Below the pieces are notes generated by a model. The model ran no database searches and had not been told where the DNA came from. It saw nothing but the letters and a program-made list of their open reading frames with translations. DNA of 39,473 bases from Acidimicrobiia bacterium (GTDB taxonomy: Bacteria > Actinomycetota > Acidimicrobiia > Spongiisociales > UBA5794), in assembly GCA_013003395.1 (NCBI GenBank), contig JABDJC010000191.1:1-39473 (forward strand). The letters are read 5' to 3'. Every line of letters begins with the position of its first letter. Within the stretch, counting starts at the first letter, position 1. Positions 1 to 8,309 of this stretch are shown piece after piece. The translations under genes were made by a program, and so were the position numbers.

Positions 1-808
1 CGAGTTCGGCGGTGAGTCGATTTCGCTCCGTCTCGGCTTCGACGAGTCGAGCCTGAATCGCTGCTTGTTCCTTGGCGGCCGCGGTCGCACGTGATCGAAG
101 AGACTCGAGTTCTCGACCACCGAGCCAGACGCGGAGCGCTCTGAGATCTGCCCGCACCGCCTCATGTCGTTCTGCAGCGTCAGCTTGGCGCTTGAGTGGG
201 CGCATGCGGCGTTGGCTCTGACGCAAGATGTCCTGCAAGCGGTTGACGTCTATCTCGGTCTGCTCGAGCCGACGTATTGCGCGATCTCGCCGACCTCGGT
301 GCTTCGTGACTCCTGCCGCCTCTTCGATCACAGAGCGGTGGTCCTCCGGTCGCGCGTTGAGGACCTCTCCGATCTGACCCTGGCTGACGAGCACGTGCTG
401 ATGTCGCCCCACGCCGCTGTCCGACAGAAGGTCCTGGATGTCGAGCAGCCTGCACGGAGTGCCGTTCAGGGCATATTCGGAGGTGCCATCGCGATAGAGA
501 CGGCGGGTGAAACTCATCTCTGCCAGGTCGATCGGTATGAACCCGTCCGCATTGTCGAACGTGACGGTCACTTCGGCGCGACCAAGAGCAGGCCGCGTTG
601 ACGTCCCGGCGAAGATGACGTCTTCCATCCGCTCGGTGCGCAGTGCCCTGGTGGCTTGAGTCCCCATGACCCACGCCATCGCGTCGAGCAAGTTCGACTT
701 GCCTGAACCATTTGGGCCCACAACAACATTCACACCCGACTCGAATTCGAGGCGGGTGCGGTCGGCGAACGACTTGAAGCCGGCAACAGAAAGAGTTTTC
801 AGGAACAA
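1..808 (-). CDS. smc: Chromosome segregation ATPase SMC, N-terminal part (cut by window edge)
   Basis: SMC dimers organise and help segregate the chromosome with the ScpA/ScpB partners. The reverse strand reads MFLKTLSVAGFKSFAD, the standard SMC opening. A Walker A box GPNGSGKS follows at residues 31-38, then a Q-loop-like VSQGQIGEVL, and then charged heptad-rich sequence that starts the coiled coil and runs off the edge after about 269 codons. The start is a TTG at 808, chosen because SMC proteins begin exactly at this point and an in-frame TAG lies just four codons upstream. A 58-nt gap separates it from acyP upstream. The order mutM-acyP-smc is the actinobacterial one. The C-terminal ATPase half is outside the window. 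Confidence 0.95.
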   Translation of the reverse strand, partial: MFLKTLSVAGFKSFADRTRLEFESGVNVVVGPNGSGKSNLLDAMAWVMGTQATRALRTERMEDVIFAGTSTRPALGRAEVTVTFDNADGFIPIDLAEMSFTRRLYRDGTSEYALNGTPCRLLDIQDLLSDSGVGRHQHVLVSQGQIGEVLNARPEDHRSVIEEAAGVTKHRGRRDRAIRRLEQTEIDVNRLQDILRQSQRRMRPLKRQADAAERHEAVRADLRALRVWLGGRELESLRSRATAAAKEQAAIQARLVEAETERNRLTAEL

Positions 809-866
809 AGCGATCGCAATCTATCAGTCGCGCGGCGCGCTACTGCGCCTTTCCGCAAGGCCTCGT

Positions 867-1148
867 TCATCGAATCTCGAACGACTCGGCGTCGACCGTA
901 TGAGCATCGCGGCGAACCGAAATCGAAGTCACTTTCGCACCTGGAGGACCAACGGTGAGGAACCGCGTGAATACCTCGAGCGCGTCATCTGAACCTTGTC
1001 CCAACACCTCGACCGATCCATCCTCTCGGTTGCGGACCCAACCGGTGATGTTGAGCGAACGCGCCTGAATGAGCGTGCTGTACCTGAATCCGACGCCTTG
1101 GACTCGACCCGAGACCTGAATCAGGAGAGTGCTGTTCAACTCTGACAT
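867..1148 (-). CDS. acyP: Acylphosphatase
   Basis: Small cytoplasmic enzyme (93 aa, the usual family length) that hydrolyses acyl phosphates. It shows the signature GRVQGVGFRYS with the phosphate-binding Arg22, and GWVRNREDGSVEV with the catalytic Asn40. The ATG at 1148 is preferred to an in-frame start 69 nt upstream because the family begins only a few residues before the first beta strand. The chosen start overlaps the end of mutM by 13 nt, which suggests translational coupling. It sits between mutM and smc as in mycobacteria. The physiological substrate of bacterial acylphosphatases is generally unclear. Confidence 0.93.
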   Translation of the reverse strand: MSELNSTLLIQVSGRVQGVGFRYSTLIQARSLNITGWVRNREDGSVEVLGQGSDDALEVFTRFLTVGPPGAKVTSISVRRDAHTVDAESFEIR

Positions 1149-1966
1149 CGCGGGCACCAGTGAGTCGATCTCTGACGAAGCACCTCTCGTCGGATTGGCG
1201 TGCCACACGTGCGACATGGTTCGCCTTCACGACCGTAGACCCTGAGCCGCTTGACGTATTCGCCGGCTCTTCCGTCCGGCAGGAGGTAGGCGAGATCGTC
1301 AAGACTGGTACCGCCGTAACGGAGGCCCGCGGCGAGGGTGCCCTTGATCGCCCTGCGTAAGCGAACAACCTCGGGGCGTTCGAGAGACTGGGCTGGGCGT
1401 TGGGGGGCGATGCCTGCCCGAGACAGTGCCTCGTCTGCATAGATGTTGCCGAGACCCGCGAGGATGCGCTGATCGAGCAGCGTCGGTTTGATCGGAGCCG
1501 ACCGGTTCTCCAGCGCCGCGTGCAACCGTCCGCTCGAAGGGAGCTCATCGAGCGCGTCCGGCCCGAGAGCGGCGAGTGACGAAAACTCCAGATCCTCTGG
1601 CGTGTAGGCGGCGACAAAACCGAACGTTCGCGGATCGATGAGCCGAAACTCCACTCCGGAGTCCATCCCGACGATGACATTGGTATGCGCCACTTCAGGG
1701 TCCCCGGCTCGAGCGAGAGAGACTCGACCCGACATACCGAGATGGGTGACCCAGGTTATGTCCCCCTCGAGTTCGGTCTTCAGAAACTTGCCGTGGCGGC
1801 CAACGTGACCGATCCGTCTGCCGACGAGCCGGTCGGCAAAATCTCGGGCGTGCGGCTGGCGTCGGAGCATTCGAGGCCGCCGCACGGAGGCGCTGACGAC
1901 GACCGCATCCAGGAGATCTGGTTCGACGCTGCGCCGCGTCGTCTCGACCTCAGGAAGTTCCGGCAT
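1136..1966 (-). CDS. mutM: Formamidopyrimidine-DNA glycosylase (Fpg/MutM)
   Basis: Base-excision-repair enzyme that removes 8-oxoguanine and formamidopyrimidines and then cleaves the abasic site. The 276-aa protein starts MPELPEVETTRR, giving the catalytic N-terminal Pro and Glu. HGKFLK carries the conserved Lys. The C-terminus is a zinc finger CRTCG...HWCPRCQS (C-x2-C...C-x2-C) that binds DNA. The start at 1966 is fixed by the obligatory P-E-L-P-E-V-E-T. It overlaps the end of rnc by 17 nt and the start of acyP by 13 nt, so it is embedded in the operon. All key residues are present and the length is normal. Confidence 0.96.
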   Translation of the reverse strand: MPELPEVETTRRSVEPDLLDAVVVSASVRRPRMLRRQPHARDFADRLVGRRIGHVGRHGKFLKTELEGDITWVTHLGMSGRVSLARAGDPEVAHTNVIVGMDSGVEFRLIDPRTFGFVAAYTPEDLEFSSLAALGPDALDELPSSGRLHAALENRSAPIKPTLLDQRILAGLGNIYADEALSRAGIAPQRPAQSLERPEVVRLRRAIKGTLAAGLRYGGTSLDDLAYLLPDGRAGEYVKRLRVYGREGEPCRTCGTPIRREVLRQRSTHWCPRCQS

Positions 1967-2642
1967 CGATCGCCTCGGAGGCCGCCTGCGCCGCGTTCTG
2001 TTCAGCCTGCTTCTTCGAGGTGCCAGACCCCGTTCCCACGACGGTGCCATCGATCGACACCGTCGCCGTGAACGCCTTGGCGTGTTCCGGCCCGGAGTCG
2101 CTGACGTCGTAGCGCGGCGTCTGACCTCGTTGTGCAAGCAACTCTTGAAGGCGAGTCTTGTAGTCCCTTCGCCCCGGCGCTTTCGCCCGCTCGGTGATCA
2201 CCGGGGTCCACTTCGCCAGCACGACTTGGCTTGCCGCCCGGAAGCCCGCGTCCAGGTAGACCGCACCCAGCACGGATTCGATTGCATCGGACAGAATCGA
2301 CGATTTGTCCCGCCCGCCCGTGAGTTCTTCGCCGTGACCGAGTCGTAGCGCTCGACCGAGGTCCATGTCTCTGGCGATCACCGCGAGTACCCGTTCGTTC
2401 ACCACGGCAGCTCTGATCTTCGCCAGCTCACCTTCGGGAAGCTCTGGAAAGGTGTCATAGAGGTATCGCGTTACCGCGAGCTGGAGCACGGCGTCACCGA
2501 GGAACTCCATCCGTTCGAACGACTCGACGGTGTCCGACTCGGCCAGATACGAACGATGCACGAGGGCTTGTTCGAGCAACGAGCGATCAGCGAAGCGGTG
2601 ATCGAGCGCTTCCTCGAGACGTCCGAGGGCATCATCGGTCAT
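1950..2642 (-). CDS. rnc: Ribonuclease III
   Basis: Double-strand-specific endoribonuclease used in rRNA processing and RNA turnover. The 230-aa protein has the catalytic signature ERMEFLGDAVLQLAVT near residue 40 and the second acidic cluster SDAIESVLGAVYLD. It ends in a double-stranded RNA-binding domain (KTRLQELLAQRGQTPRYDV ... GTGSGTSKKQAEQNAAQAA). The ATG at 2642 overlaps the plsX stop codon by 4 nt (ATGA), which supports both the start and the coupling. The order plsX-rnc-mutM-smc is widespread in Actinomycetota. Confidence 0.96.
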   Translation of the reverse strand: MTDDALGRLEEALDHRFADRSLLEQALVHRSYLAESDTVESFERMEFLGDAVLQLAVTRYLYDTFPELPEGELAKIRAAVVNERVLAVIARDMDLGRALRLGHGEELTGGRDKSSILSDAIESVLGAVYLDAGFRAASQVVLAKWTPVITERAKAPGRRDYKTRLQELLAQRGQTPRYDVSDSGPEHAKAFTATVSIDGTVVGTGSGTSKKQAEQNAAQAASEAIDAGTS

Positions 2643-3604
2643 TGGCTGAGGCCGGCTGCCACTCGTTGTACCAGGCCGGCTGCGGCGCCATCGCTGGCCA
2701 TGCGCAACGCGTTGGCGATTGCCGTTCTCGACGACGAGCCATGACCGATGACAACTACGCCTTTCGTCCCGACGAGATGAGCGCCTCCATAGGTTTCGGG
2801 ATCCAACCGCGCCGCCATACCGGACAGAACTCGGTGCAGACCAGGAGCGTCGGCGCCTACCTGCAATTCGCGGAGCTCCGACGTGAGCGAGTTCATTATG
2901 CGAGCCGCGATTCCCTCTGCACCCTTGAGGAGCACATTGCCGGTGAATCCGTCGGTTACCAACACATCGACGTTGTTTCGACCGAGATCGCGACCTTCGA
3001 CGTTGCCGACGAAGTTCAACGCGCTCTCTTCGAGCAAACGAAACGCAGCACGCTCGAGCTCACGGCCCTTGCCACGCTCCTCACCGATGTTGAGGAGGCC
3101 GACGGTCGGCATTTCGATTCCGAGATAGATCTCGGCGAGCACGGATCCCATCACGCCGAACTGAAGAAGGTGTTCTGGCTTGCAGTCCAAGTTGGCGCCG
3201 GCGTCCAATACGACGTGTCGGGTCGGGAAGATGGAACCGATCGCCGGTCGCTGCACACCTTCGAGGCGTCCGATGATGAAAGCCGCTGCAGCCATTGCTG
3301 CTCCAGTCGATCCTGCAGAAACCAAACCTTCTGCTTCGCCATTTGCGACCAAGCGAGCGGCGACGGAGATGGAAGCGTTCTTCTTGGTTCGGATCGCGGT
3401 CGCTGGATCGTCCGACATCTCGATGACTTCAGGAGCATGCACCACAGGAATGGCGTGGCCGGCCTCGTCCAGCGAACGCGACAAAATCGCTTCGTCGCCG
3501 ACGAGAATCACCTCGACACCTTCTTTTGCCGCACGCACAGCTCCTTGCACCGTCTCATGAGGAGCAAAATCGCCCCCCATGGCGTCAAAGGCTATTCGGG
3601 GCAT
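2639..3604 (-). CDS. plsX: Phosphate acyltransferase PlsX
   Basis: PlsX converts acyl-ACP and phosphate to acyl-phosphate, the acyl donor for PlsY in phospholipid synthesis. It is a peripheral membrane enzyme. The 321-aa sequence starts MPRIAFDAMGGDFAPHETV, the family hallmark, and contains VSAGSTGAAMAAA and VTDGFTGNVLLKGAEG. The length is typical. It lies 9 nt downstream of rpmF, the common rpmF-plsX arrangement that ties ribosome and membrane-lipid synthesis together, and overlaps rnc by 4 nt. Nothing is missing or broken. Confidence 0.96.
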   Translation of the reverse strand: MPRIAFDAMGGDFAPHETVQGAVRAAKEGVEVILVGDEAILSRSLDEAGHAIPVVHAPEVIEMSDDPATAIRTKKNASISVAARLVANGEAEGLVSAGSTGAAMAAAAFIIGRLEGVQRPAIGSIFPTRHVVLDAGANLDCKPEHLLQFGVMGSVLAEIYLGIEMPTVGLLNIGEERGKGRELERAAFRLLEESALNFVGNVEGRDLGRNNVDVLVTDGFTGNVLLKGAEGIAARIMNSLTSELRELQVGADAPGLHRVLSGMAARLDPETYGGAHLVGTKGVVVIGHGSSSRTAIANALRMASDGAAAGLVQRVAAGLSQ

Positions 3605-3613
3605 GGGTTGTCG

Positions 3614-3793
3614 TTACGCCTGTGGGTCGACGACTTCCCGGCCGCGGTATGTGCCGCACTGCGGGCAGGCGTGATGGGGCAATCGAGCAGCGTTGCACTG
3701 GGGACACGGGGCTGTGCGAGGTGCGGACACCTTCCACTGAGCCTGGCGCCGCCTGGTGCGCGAACGCGACATCTTTTTCTTTGGTACCGCCAT
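3614..3793 (-). CDS. rpmF: 50S ribosomal protein L32 (zinc-ribbon form)
   Basis: A 59-aa protein beginning MAVPKKKMSRSRTRRRQAQW, the L32 signature. It has two CxxC pairs (Cys30/Cys33 and Cys43/Cys46) that form a zinc ribbon, so this is the C-plus (zinc-dependent) type. It ends REVVDPQA. It lies 15 nt downstream of the DUF177 gene and 9 nt upstream of plsX. The DUF177-rpmF-plsX order is strongly conserved across bacteria and supports the call. Confidence 0.96.
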   Translation of the reverse strand: MAVPKKKMSRSRTRRRQAQWKVSAPRTAPCPQCNAARLPHHACPQCGTYRGREVVDPQA

Positions 3794-3808
3794 GCGGGAT
3801 CCTTCGTG

Positions 3809-4315
3809 TCACTCGTTGGGACTGTCCGGCAGCAGCTCTTTGAGCACCGCAAACGGTGAGGTCGATGCGCCGGAGGTGCTATTCAAGTCGGTCTCGTCGC
3901 TTCGGCCAAGTCCGTCACAGTCCTCACCGCAGGATGGCACGAGCGGGACCGACAACAACACGGCGTCGCGGAGCATCGGCTCGAGGTCGATCTCGTCATG
4001 GTCGATCTGATAGGCGTCTTCTTCGGCGGCGGTGTCTTCCCCGAACAGCTCGGCGACCTCGATCTCGAAGTCCTCTTCCCACTCCTTCAGACATCGAGCA
4101 CACGTGTGGCTCATGACCCCGCTGAGTGTTCCGCGCACCATGAGTCCGCCTGAGACGCGCGACACCGTCAAGTCGATGTCGAGGTCGTGTCCCGGCGCGA
4201 CCCGTGAGAACTCGATGCCGAAGTCGACTGGGACCTGCATCCGAATCGGCCGATGTCCCCCGCGGCTGTGCAGGACGTCGGTGACGAGAACCACCAGCGG
4301 CGAACGCGCACTCAT
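3809..4315 (-). CDS. DUF177 (YceD-like) protein
   Basis: A 168-aa member of the DUF177/YceD family, known for its position directly before rpmF and thought to affect 23S rRNA accumulation in some organisms; its biochemistry is unsettled. The sequence shows the family core SGVMSHTCARCLKEWE with a CxxC pair, a strongly acidic middle, and a second Cys pair in VPSCGEDCDGLG. The second pair resembles the metal-site arrangement of many family members. Its ATG overlaps the end of the upstream coiled-coil gene by 4 nt. Confidence 0.9.
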   Translation of the reverse strand: MSARSPLVVLVTDVLHSRGGHRPIRMQVPVDFGIEFSRVAPGHDLDIDLTVSRVSGGLMVRGTLSGVMSHTCARCLKEWEEDFEIEVAELFGEDTAAEEDAYQIDHDEIDLEPMLRDAVLLSVPLVPSCGEDCDGLGRSDETDLNSTSGASTSPFAVLKELLPDSPNE

Positions 4316-4821
4316 CGGGTTTCGGGCGGCTGAGCCGCCGGCTGGGGCCGATGAAACTCTGCCCTCGCGTCGCGGACTTCCTGGAGCAACTCACCGAGAA
4401 TCGCTTCGGCCTCGGACAGCCGTCCTTCGGCAATGTCCTCAGATTCCAGTTGCACCCGTCGCGCCTGAGCTTCGGCGTTGCGCACCAGCGTGTTTGCCTC
4501 TTCAACTGCCTCACGAACGATGGACGACTCCGAAATCAGTGCCTGGGCCTTCTCGCGAGCCGACGCCAGCATCAGGCGCGCCTTCTCCTCGTTCTCGGCC
4601 ACGTACTGCTCGCGTTTGCGAACCATCCACCTCGCCGATCGAAGCTCTTCCGGCAACAGCTGTTTGAGCCGTGCGAGTTTCGCCAGCAACTCGTCGCGGT
4701 CGACCACGGCATTGCGGCTGAGTGGCAACGTCTTGGCGCGTTGCACTTCTTCGATGAGCAACTCGAATTCGTCGAGCAACGCTCCGGGCACCGGCGGCGG
4801 TGCCGGCCGATCGTCAGTCAT
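4312..4821 (-). CDS. Coiled-coil protein, probable SepIVA/DivIVA-like cell-division factor
   Basis: A 169-aa protein with no membrane segment. After a Pro-rich start (residues 1-15) it is almost entirely charged alpha-helix with Ala/Glu/Arg heptads from about residue 50 to 155, typical of a coiled coil. It ends in a Pro-rich tail. In mycobacteria the gene beside DUF177 in this block (Rv2927c) encodes SepIVA, a DivIVA-like septation protein; equivalents are often annotated as ATP-synthase B-like. The assignment rests on position and coiled-coil character, not on a sequence signature. ATGA overlaps exist with coaD upstream and the DUF177 gene downstream, so it is firmly inside the operon. Confidence 0.7.
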   Translation of the reverse strand: MTDDRPAPPPVPGALLDEFELLIEEVQRAKTLPLSRNAVVDRDELLAKLARLKQLLPEELRSARWMVRKREQYVAENEEKARLMLASAREKAQALISESSIVREAVEEANTLVRNAEAQARRVQLESEDIAEGRLSEAEAILGELLQEVRDARAEFHRPQPAAQPPETR

Positions 4822-5294
4822 CGTTCCAACTTCTCCTCGAGAGCCTGCAGCACGAGCTTCGGCACCATTTCCCCGACTTCGCCACCCAGACGGGCGACCT
4901 GCTTCACCAGCGACGACGATAGGTACCCGAACTCCGGTTTCGTTGCCACGAACAGGGTGATGATGCCACTGAGCTGGCGATTCATCTGCGACATCTGCAG
5001 CTCGTAGTCGAAGTCGGTCATCGCTCTGAGCCCTTTGACGATGACATCGATTCCCTGATCTTCCGCGTAATTCACCAACAATCCAGAAAACGATCCGACC
5101 TCGACATTCTCCCATTCACTGCACATCTCACGCAGCAGGTCCACTCGCTCATCGTGAGTGAACATCGGAGACTTGTCCGGATTACGCACCACTGCCACGA
5201 GGACTCTGTCGAAAATTCCGGCGCAGCGGGCGATGACGTCAAGATGTCCTTTGGTGGGGGGATCGAAACTTCCTGGGACCAGGGCTGCGGTCAC
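4818..5294 (-). CDS. coaD: Phosphopantetheine adenylyltransferase
   Basis: Transfers AMP to 4'-phosphopantetheine, the penultimate step of coenzyme A synthesis. The 158-aa protein has the nucleotidyltransferase motif GSFDPPTKGHLD near the start, VKGLRAMTDFDYELQMSQMN for pantetheine binding, and the late YLSSSLVKQVA (ISSTxVR-like) motif. A GTG start at 5294 overlaps the rsmD stop by 4 nt (GTGA) and gives the family length. A longer reading with an upstream ATG adds 19 atypical residues inside rsmD and is rejected. The rsmD-coaD pairing is classic. Confidence 0.95.
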   Translation of the reverse strand: MTAALVPGSFDPPTKGHLDVIARCAGIFDRVLVAVVRNPDKSPMFTHDERVDLLREMCSEWENVEVGSFSGLLVNYAEDQGIDVIVKGLRAMTDFDYELQMSQMNRQLSGIITLFVATKPEFGYLSSSLVKQVARLGGEVGEMVPKLVLQALEEKLER

Positions 5295-5842
5295 GCCGAC
5301 TCCGTTCTTTCGAAGCGCCACACATCTGATCGGCCGTATTGGCGATTCCATTCGAGGGTAAACCCCGTCGGCGCCGGTTCGTCACCGCCGCCTCGACGGT
5401 GCAGTACCGCAATCGCGCCAGGACGCATGTGGGACGCAATCTGCTCTAGAAGCGTCACACAAGACGCTAGCGGCATGGCGTATGGAGGGTCAACGAACAC
5501 CAGATCGAAGGGCTCACCTTCGCTCGGCCGGCCTTGCACGAACGCCAGGGCGTCCTGGATCACGACCTCGCCGCCCAATCCGACGGTGTCCACGTTGCGC
5601 TTGAGAACCTGGGCAACTCGTCTGTCCCTTTCAACGAACACGACACTGTCTGCGCCGCGAGACAACGCCTCGAGGCCTATGGAGCCCGTTCCTGCGTAGA
5701 GATCGAGAACGGCCGAATCCGGGACTCGCCACGCGAGTGACGAGAACAACGCCTCTCGGACCCGGTCGGTCATCGGACGAGTGCTGTCGCTCGGCGGCCC
5801 CTCGAGCCGTCTGCCGCGAGCCTTTCCGGCGATGACTCTCAC
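5291..5842 (-). CDS. rsmD: 16S rRNA (guanine-N2)-methyltransferase RsmD
   Basis: SAM-dependent methyltransferase expected to modify G966 of 16S rRNA. The 183-aa protein opens VRVIAGKARGRRLEGP and then shows TRPMTDRVREALFSSL. The SAM-binding motif is LDLYAGTGSIGLEALSRGA and the catalytic motif is FVDPPY. The GTG at 5842 is chosen because the family starts at RVIAG and because it overlaps the recG stop by 4 nt. It is followed directly by coaD. All motifs are present. Confidence 0.94.
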   Translation of the reverse strand: MRVIAGKARGRRLEGPPSDSTRPMTDRVREALFSSLAWRVPDSAVLDLYAGTGSIGLEALSRGADSVVFVERDRRVAQVLKRNVDTVGLGGEVVIQDALAFVQGRPSEGEPFDLVFVDPPYAMPLASCVTLLEQIASHMRPGAIAVLHRRGGGDEPAPTGFTLEWNRQYGRSDVWRFERTESA

Positions 5843-8001
5843 GAGCGAAACAACCACTCGACGTCGTCGCCCATCAGCGCCTGGATCTCTGCACTGATTG
5901 CCGGGTGCTCGACAAGCCGCGGATCCGTTGCCACCAAAGCGAACGCTTCCTTTCGAGCTTGGAACAGCACCTGAGCATCGCGAACGATGTCTGCCAGTTT
6001 GAGGTCTTTGACGCCGGCCTGACGAACCCCGAAAACGGTGCCCTGGCCGCGAATCCGCAGATCCTCCTCCGCCAATCGAAAGCCGTCGGTGGTGGCGACC
6101 ATCGCCGCTATCCGAGCCTCGCCATCTTCGGTTGTCGGGTCGGCTATGAGGACACACGTTGCGGAAAACCGTCCTCGGCCAACTCGTCCCCGCAATTGAT
6201 GCAACTGGCTCAGTCCGAAGCGATCGGCATCTTCGATGATCATGACGGTGGCGTTCGGAATGTCGATGCCGACTTCGATCACCGTTGTGGCGACAAGTAC
6301 GTCGATTGCGCCGTCCCGGAACTGGTGCATGACCGCGTCTTTGTCAGCCGGGCGCATCTGGCCATGGAGAAGGCCCACAGTCATCTCCGGGAAGACACGA
6401 ACAAGCCGCTCGTATTCGGTGGTGGCCGATGTCGCTTCGAGCTTGTCGCTGTCTTCGACCAGCGGACACACGACAAACGCCTGCCTGCCGGCAGCTACCT
6501 CGTTGCGAACCAGGTCGTACACCGGCTTGATCGCCGCAGCATCGTTGGACACGGTGATCGTCCTCACCGGCGTTCGACCAGGTGGCATCTCGTCCAGGAC
6601 CGTCACGTCGAGATCGCCATACAGCGTCATCGACAGTGTTCTCGGGATAGGCGTGGCCGTCATGATCAGGAGGTCGGGCTCGCCGTCCGTGCCTTTCTCC
6701 TTGAGCTGAACCCGCTGGTACACACCGAACCGATGCTGCTCATCGACGACGGCGAGTCCGAGATTCGAGAACGATATCCCTTCCTGAATCAGCGAATGGG
6801 TGCCGATCGTCACATCGACATCTCCCGACGCGATGGCCGCGAGCACGTCTGTGCGAGTCGCGTCTGGCTCGGAACTCAATGCCACCTGGTTCGACGTCAC
6901 GAGCGCCACCACCACAGATCCACCGCTCTTGGAGGTGATGTCCCCGAACAGCGAATCGCTGGCGAACTCACCGGATTCGCTGGCGAGTCCCGCTTGCTGA
7001 AGCAGGTCGACGGTCCCCAGATAGTGCTGCACAGCCAGCACCTCCGTCGGCGCCATGACTGCTCCTTGATAGCCGCCTTGGACCACCGAGAGCAGTGCGC
7101 CGACCGCCACCACGGTCTTTCCTGACCCGACCTCGCCTTGGAGCAGGCGATGCATCGGGTGGGGCCGAGCCAGATCGGTACGAATCTCATCGATCGCTCT
7201 CACCTGGGCCCCGGTGAGTTCGTAGGGCAGCGAAGCGACGAAGCTGTCGAGCAGGTCGCCGTGCATCGGATGCGCGATGCCTTCTGAATCGTCGATCTGG
7301 CGTTGCTTGCGCATCGCGAGCGCAATCTCCAACCGGAACAGTTCGTCGAAGACGAGCCGATGCCTCGCAGCCCTCGCCTCGCTCATCGCTTCGGGAAAGT
7401 GGACGGAGGAAATGGCGGTGTCGCGATCCATCAGATCCAGGCGATCCAAGAGCTCTTCAGGGAGAATCTCTGCCACCGGCCTGGCGCGAACCAGCGCGTT
7501 GTGAATCGACTGGCGCATCTGGTGCGGGCGCAATCCGCCGACACTTGGATGCACCGGCACGATTCGAGCAGTGATCAGCGAGTCGCTGTCCAGACGATCG
7601 ATGTCGGGCGACTTCATCTCCAGTCGGCCCATTCGCCGCACGACCTTTCCGGAAAAGGCGAGTTCCTCCCCCACGGCGATCTTGATGTACGGGTTGAACC
7701 ACACACATCGCAACACGTTGGTTCCATCCTTGACCACGGCCTCCACCATCGTCCGACGTCCTGAGATACGCCGTTTCGAGGTCTCGGTGACGACGCCTGC
7801 GACCGTCACCTCCTCTCCGAGCGGCACCGAGGCGAGATCGAACAGCTCCGACCGATCGAGGTACCGCCTCGGCGCATGCAACAGCAGATCGGCGACAGAC
7901 TCGATACCGGCGCCGCGTAGTTTCTGGAACGCCTTCGGACCGATTCCCTTGACGTTGTCGACGTCGACGTTCGCCAGGTATGCCAGAGATCGGCCGGTCA
8001 T
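5839..8001 (-). CDS. recG: ATP-dependent DNA helicase RecG
   Basis: Branch-migration helicase that remodels stalled forks and Holliday junctions. The 720-aa protein has an N-terminal helix-hairpin-like segment (VKGIGPKAFQKLRGAG, residues 18-32) and an OB-fold wedge domain at about 50-150. Walker A GEVGSGKT lies at 289-296, then VVDEQHRFGVYQR (motif II), MTATPIPRTLSMT (motif III), and ATTVIEVGIDIPNATVM and QLHQLRGRVGRG (motifs V and VI). The length is slightly over the typical 690. It is the first gene of the minus-strand operon, divergent from rpmB as in many bacteria. No convincing promoter was seen for it in the 117-bp gap. Confidence 0.97.
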   Translation of the reverse strand: MTGRSLAYLANVDVDNVKGIGPKAFQKLRGAGIESVADLLLHAPRRYLDRSELFDLASVPLGEEVTVAGVVTETSKRRISGRRTMVEAVVKDGTNVLRCVWFNPYIKIAVGEELAFSGKVVRRMGRLEMKSPDIDRLDSDSLITARIVPVHPSVGGLRPHQMRQSIHNALVRARPVAEILPEELLDRLDLMDRDTAISSVHFPEAMSEARAARHRLVFDELFRLEIALAMRKQRQIDDSEGIAHPMHGDLLDSFVASLPYELTGAQVRAIDEIRTDLARPHPMHRLLQGEVGSGKTVVAVGALLSVVQGGYQGAVMAPTEVLAVQHYLGTVDLLQQAGLASESGEFASDSLFGDITSKSGGSVVVALVTSNQVALSSEPDATRTDVLAAIASGDVDVTIGTHSLIQEGISFSNLGLAVVDEQHRFGVYQRVQLKEKGTDGEPDLLIMTATPIPRTLSMTLYGDLDVTVLDEMPPGRTPVRTITVSNDAAAIKPVYDLVRNEVAAGRQAFVVCPLVEDSDKLEATSATTEYERLVRVFPEMTVGLLHGQMRPADKDAVMHQFRDGAIDVLVATTVIEVGIDIPNATVMIIEDADRFGLSQLHQLRGRVGRGRFSATCVLIADPTTEDGEARIAAMVATTDGFRLAEEDLRIRGQGTVFGVRQAGVKDLKLADIVRDAQVLFQARKEAFALVATDPRLVEHPAISAEIQALMGDDVEWLFRS

Positions 8002-8068
8002 GGCCTGATCGATCCAGGTGTTGTGGTGGCAATTACTTGCATCGGTGACGCAGCGTAGACCGCTCAGC

Positions 8069-8096
8069 TTGGACCACCATGGGCCACTGCTATCCT
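8069..8096 (+). promoter_or_regulatory. Sigma-70-type promoter for rpmB
   Basis: TTGGAC at 8069-8074 and TATCCT at 8091-8096 are separated by 16 nt, in the recG-rpmB gap. Transcription would start near 8103, leaving a short leader that carries the strong ribosome site AGGAGG at 8109-8114, 4 nt before the rpmB ATG. Seen in sequence; activity is inferred. Confidence 0.6.
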
Positions 8097-8118
8097 TCCG
8101 CCCGCCTCAGGAGGTTTC

Positions 8119-8307
8119 ATGGCATACCGATGCGAAGTCTGCGGCAAAGAGCCGTGGGTAGGCAAGCAAGTGAGTTTCTCTCACAAGCGTTCCAGCAGAC
8201 GCTGGTTGCCGAACATACAACGCGTGCGAGTGAAGCACGGCAGCAACTCGAAGCGAATTCGAGTCTGCACGTCGTGTATCAAAGCAGGCAAGATCGAGAA
8301 GGTCTGA
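8119..8307 (+). CDS. rpmB: 50S ribosomal protein L28 (zinc-ribbon form)
   Basis: A 62-aa L28 beginning MAYRCEVCGKEPWVGKQVSF and containing SHKRSSRRWLPNIQRVRV. Two CxxC pairs (Cys5/Cys8 and Cys50/Cys53) make it the zinc-binding type, as L32 in this window also is. A perfect AGGAGG lies 4 nt before the ATG. It is divergent from recG. A small cold-shock-domain gene starts 2 nt after its stop, an uncommon partner for rpmB. Confidence 0.96.
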   Translation: MAYRCEVCGKEPWVGKQVSFSHKRSSRRWLPNIQRVRVKHGSNSKRIRVCTSCIKAGKIEKV

Positions 8308-8309
8308 AG

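Noticed and set aside
2642-3859. Long plus-strand reading frame (405 aa) opposite plsX, rpmF and the DUF177 gene
   Set aside because: Antisense shadow of genes with clear family signatures; no recognisable domains and no ribosome site.
5905-7125. Plus-strand reading frame of 406 aa opposite recG
   Set aside because: Mirror frame of high-GC coding sequence; recG motifs on the other strand are complete.
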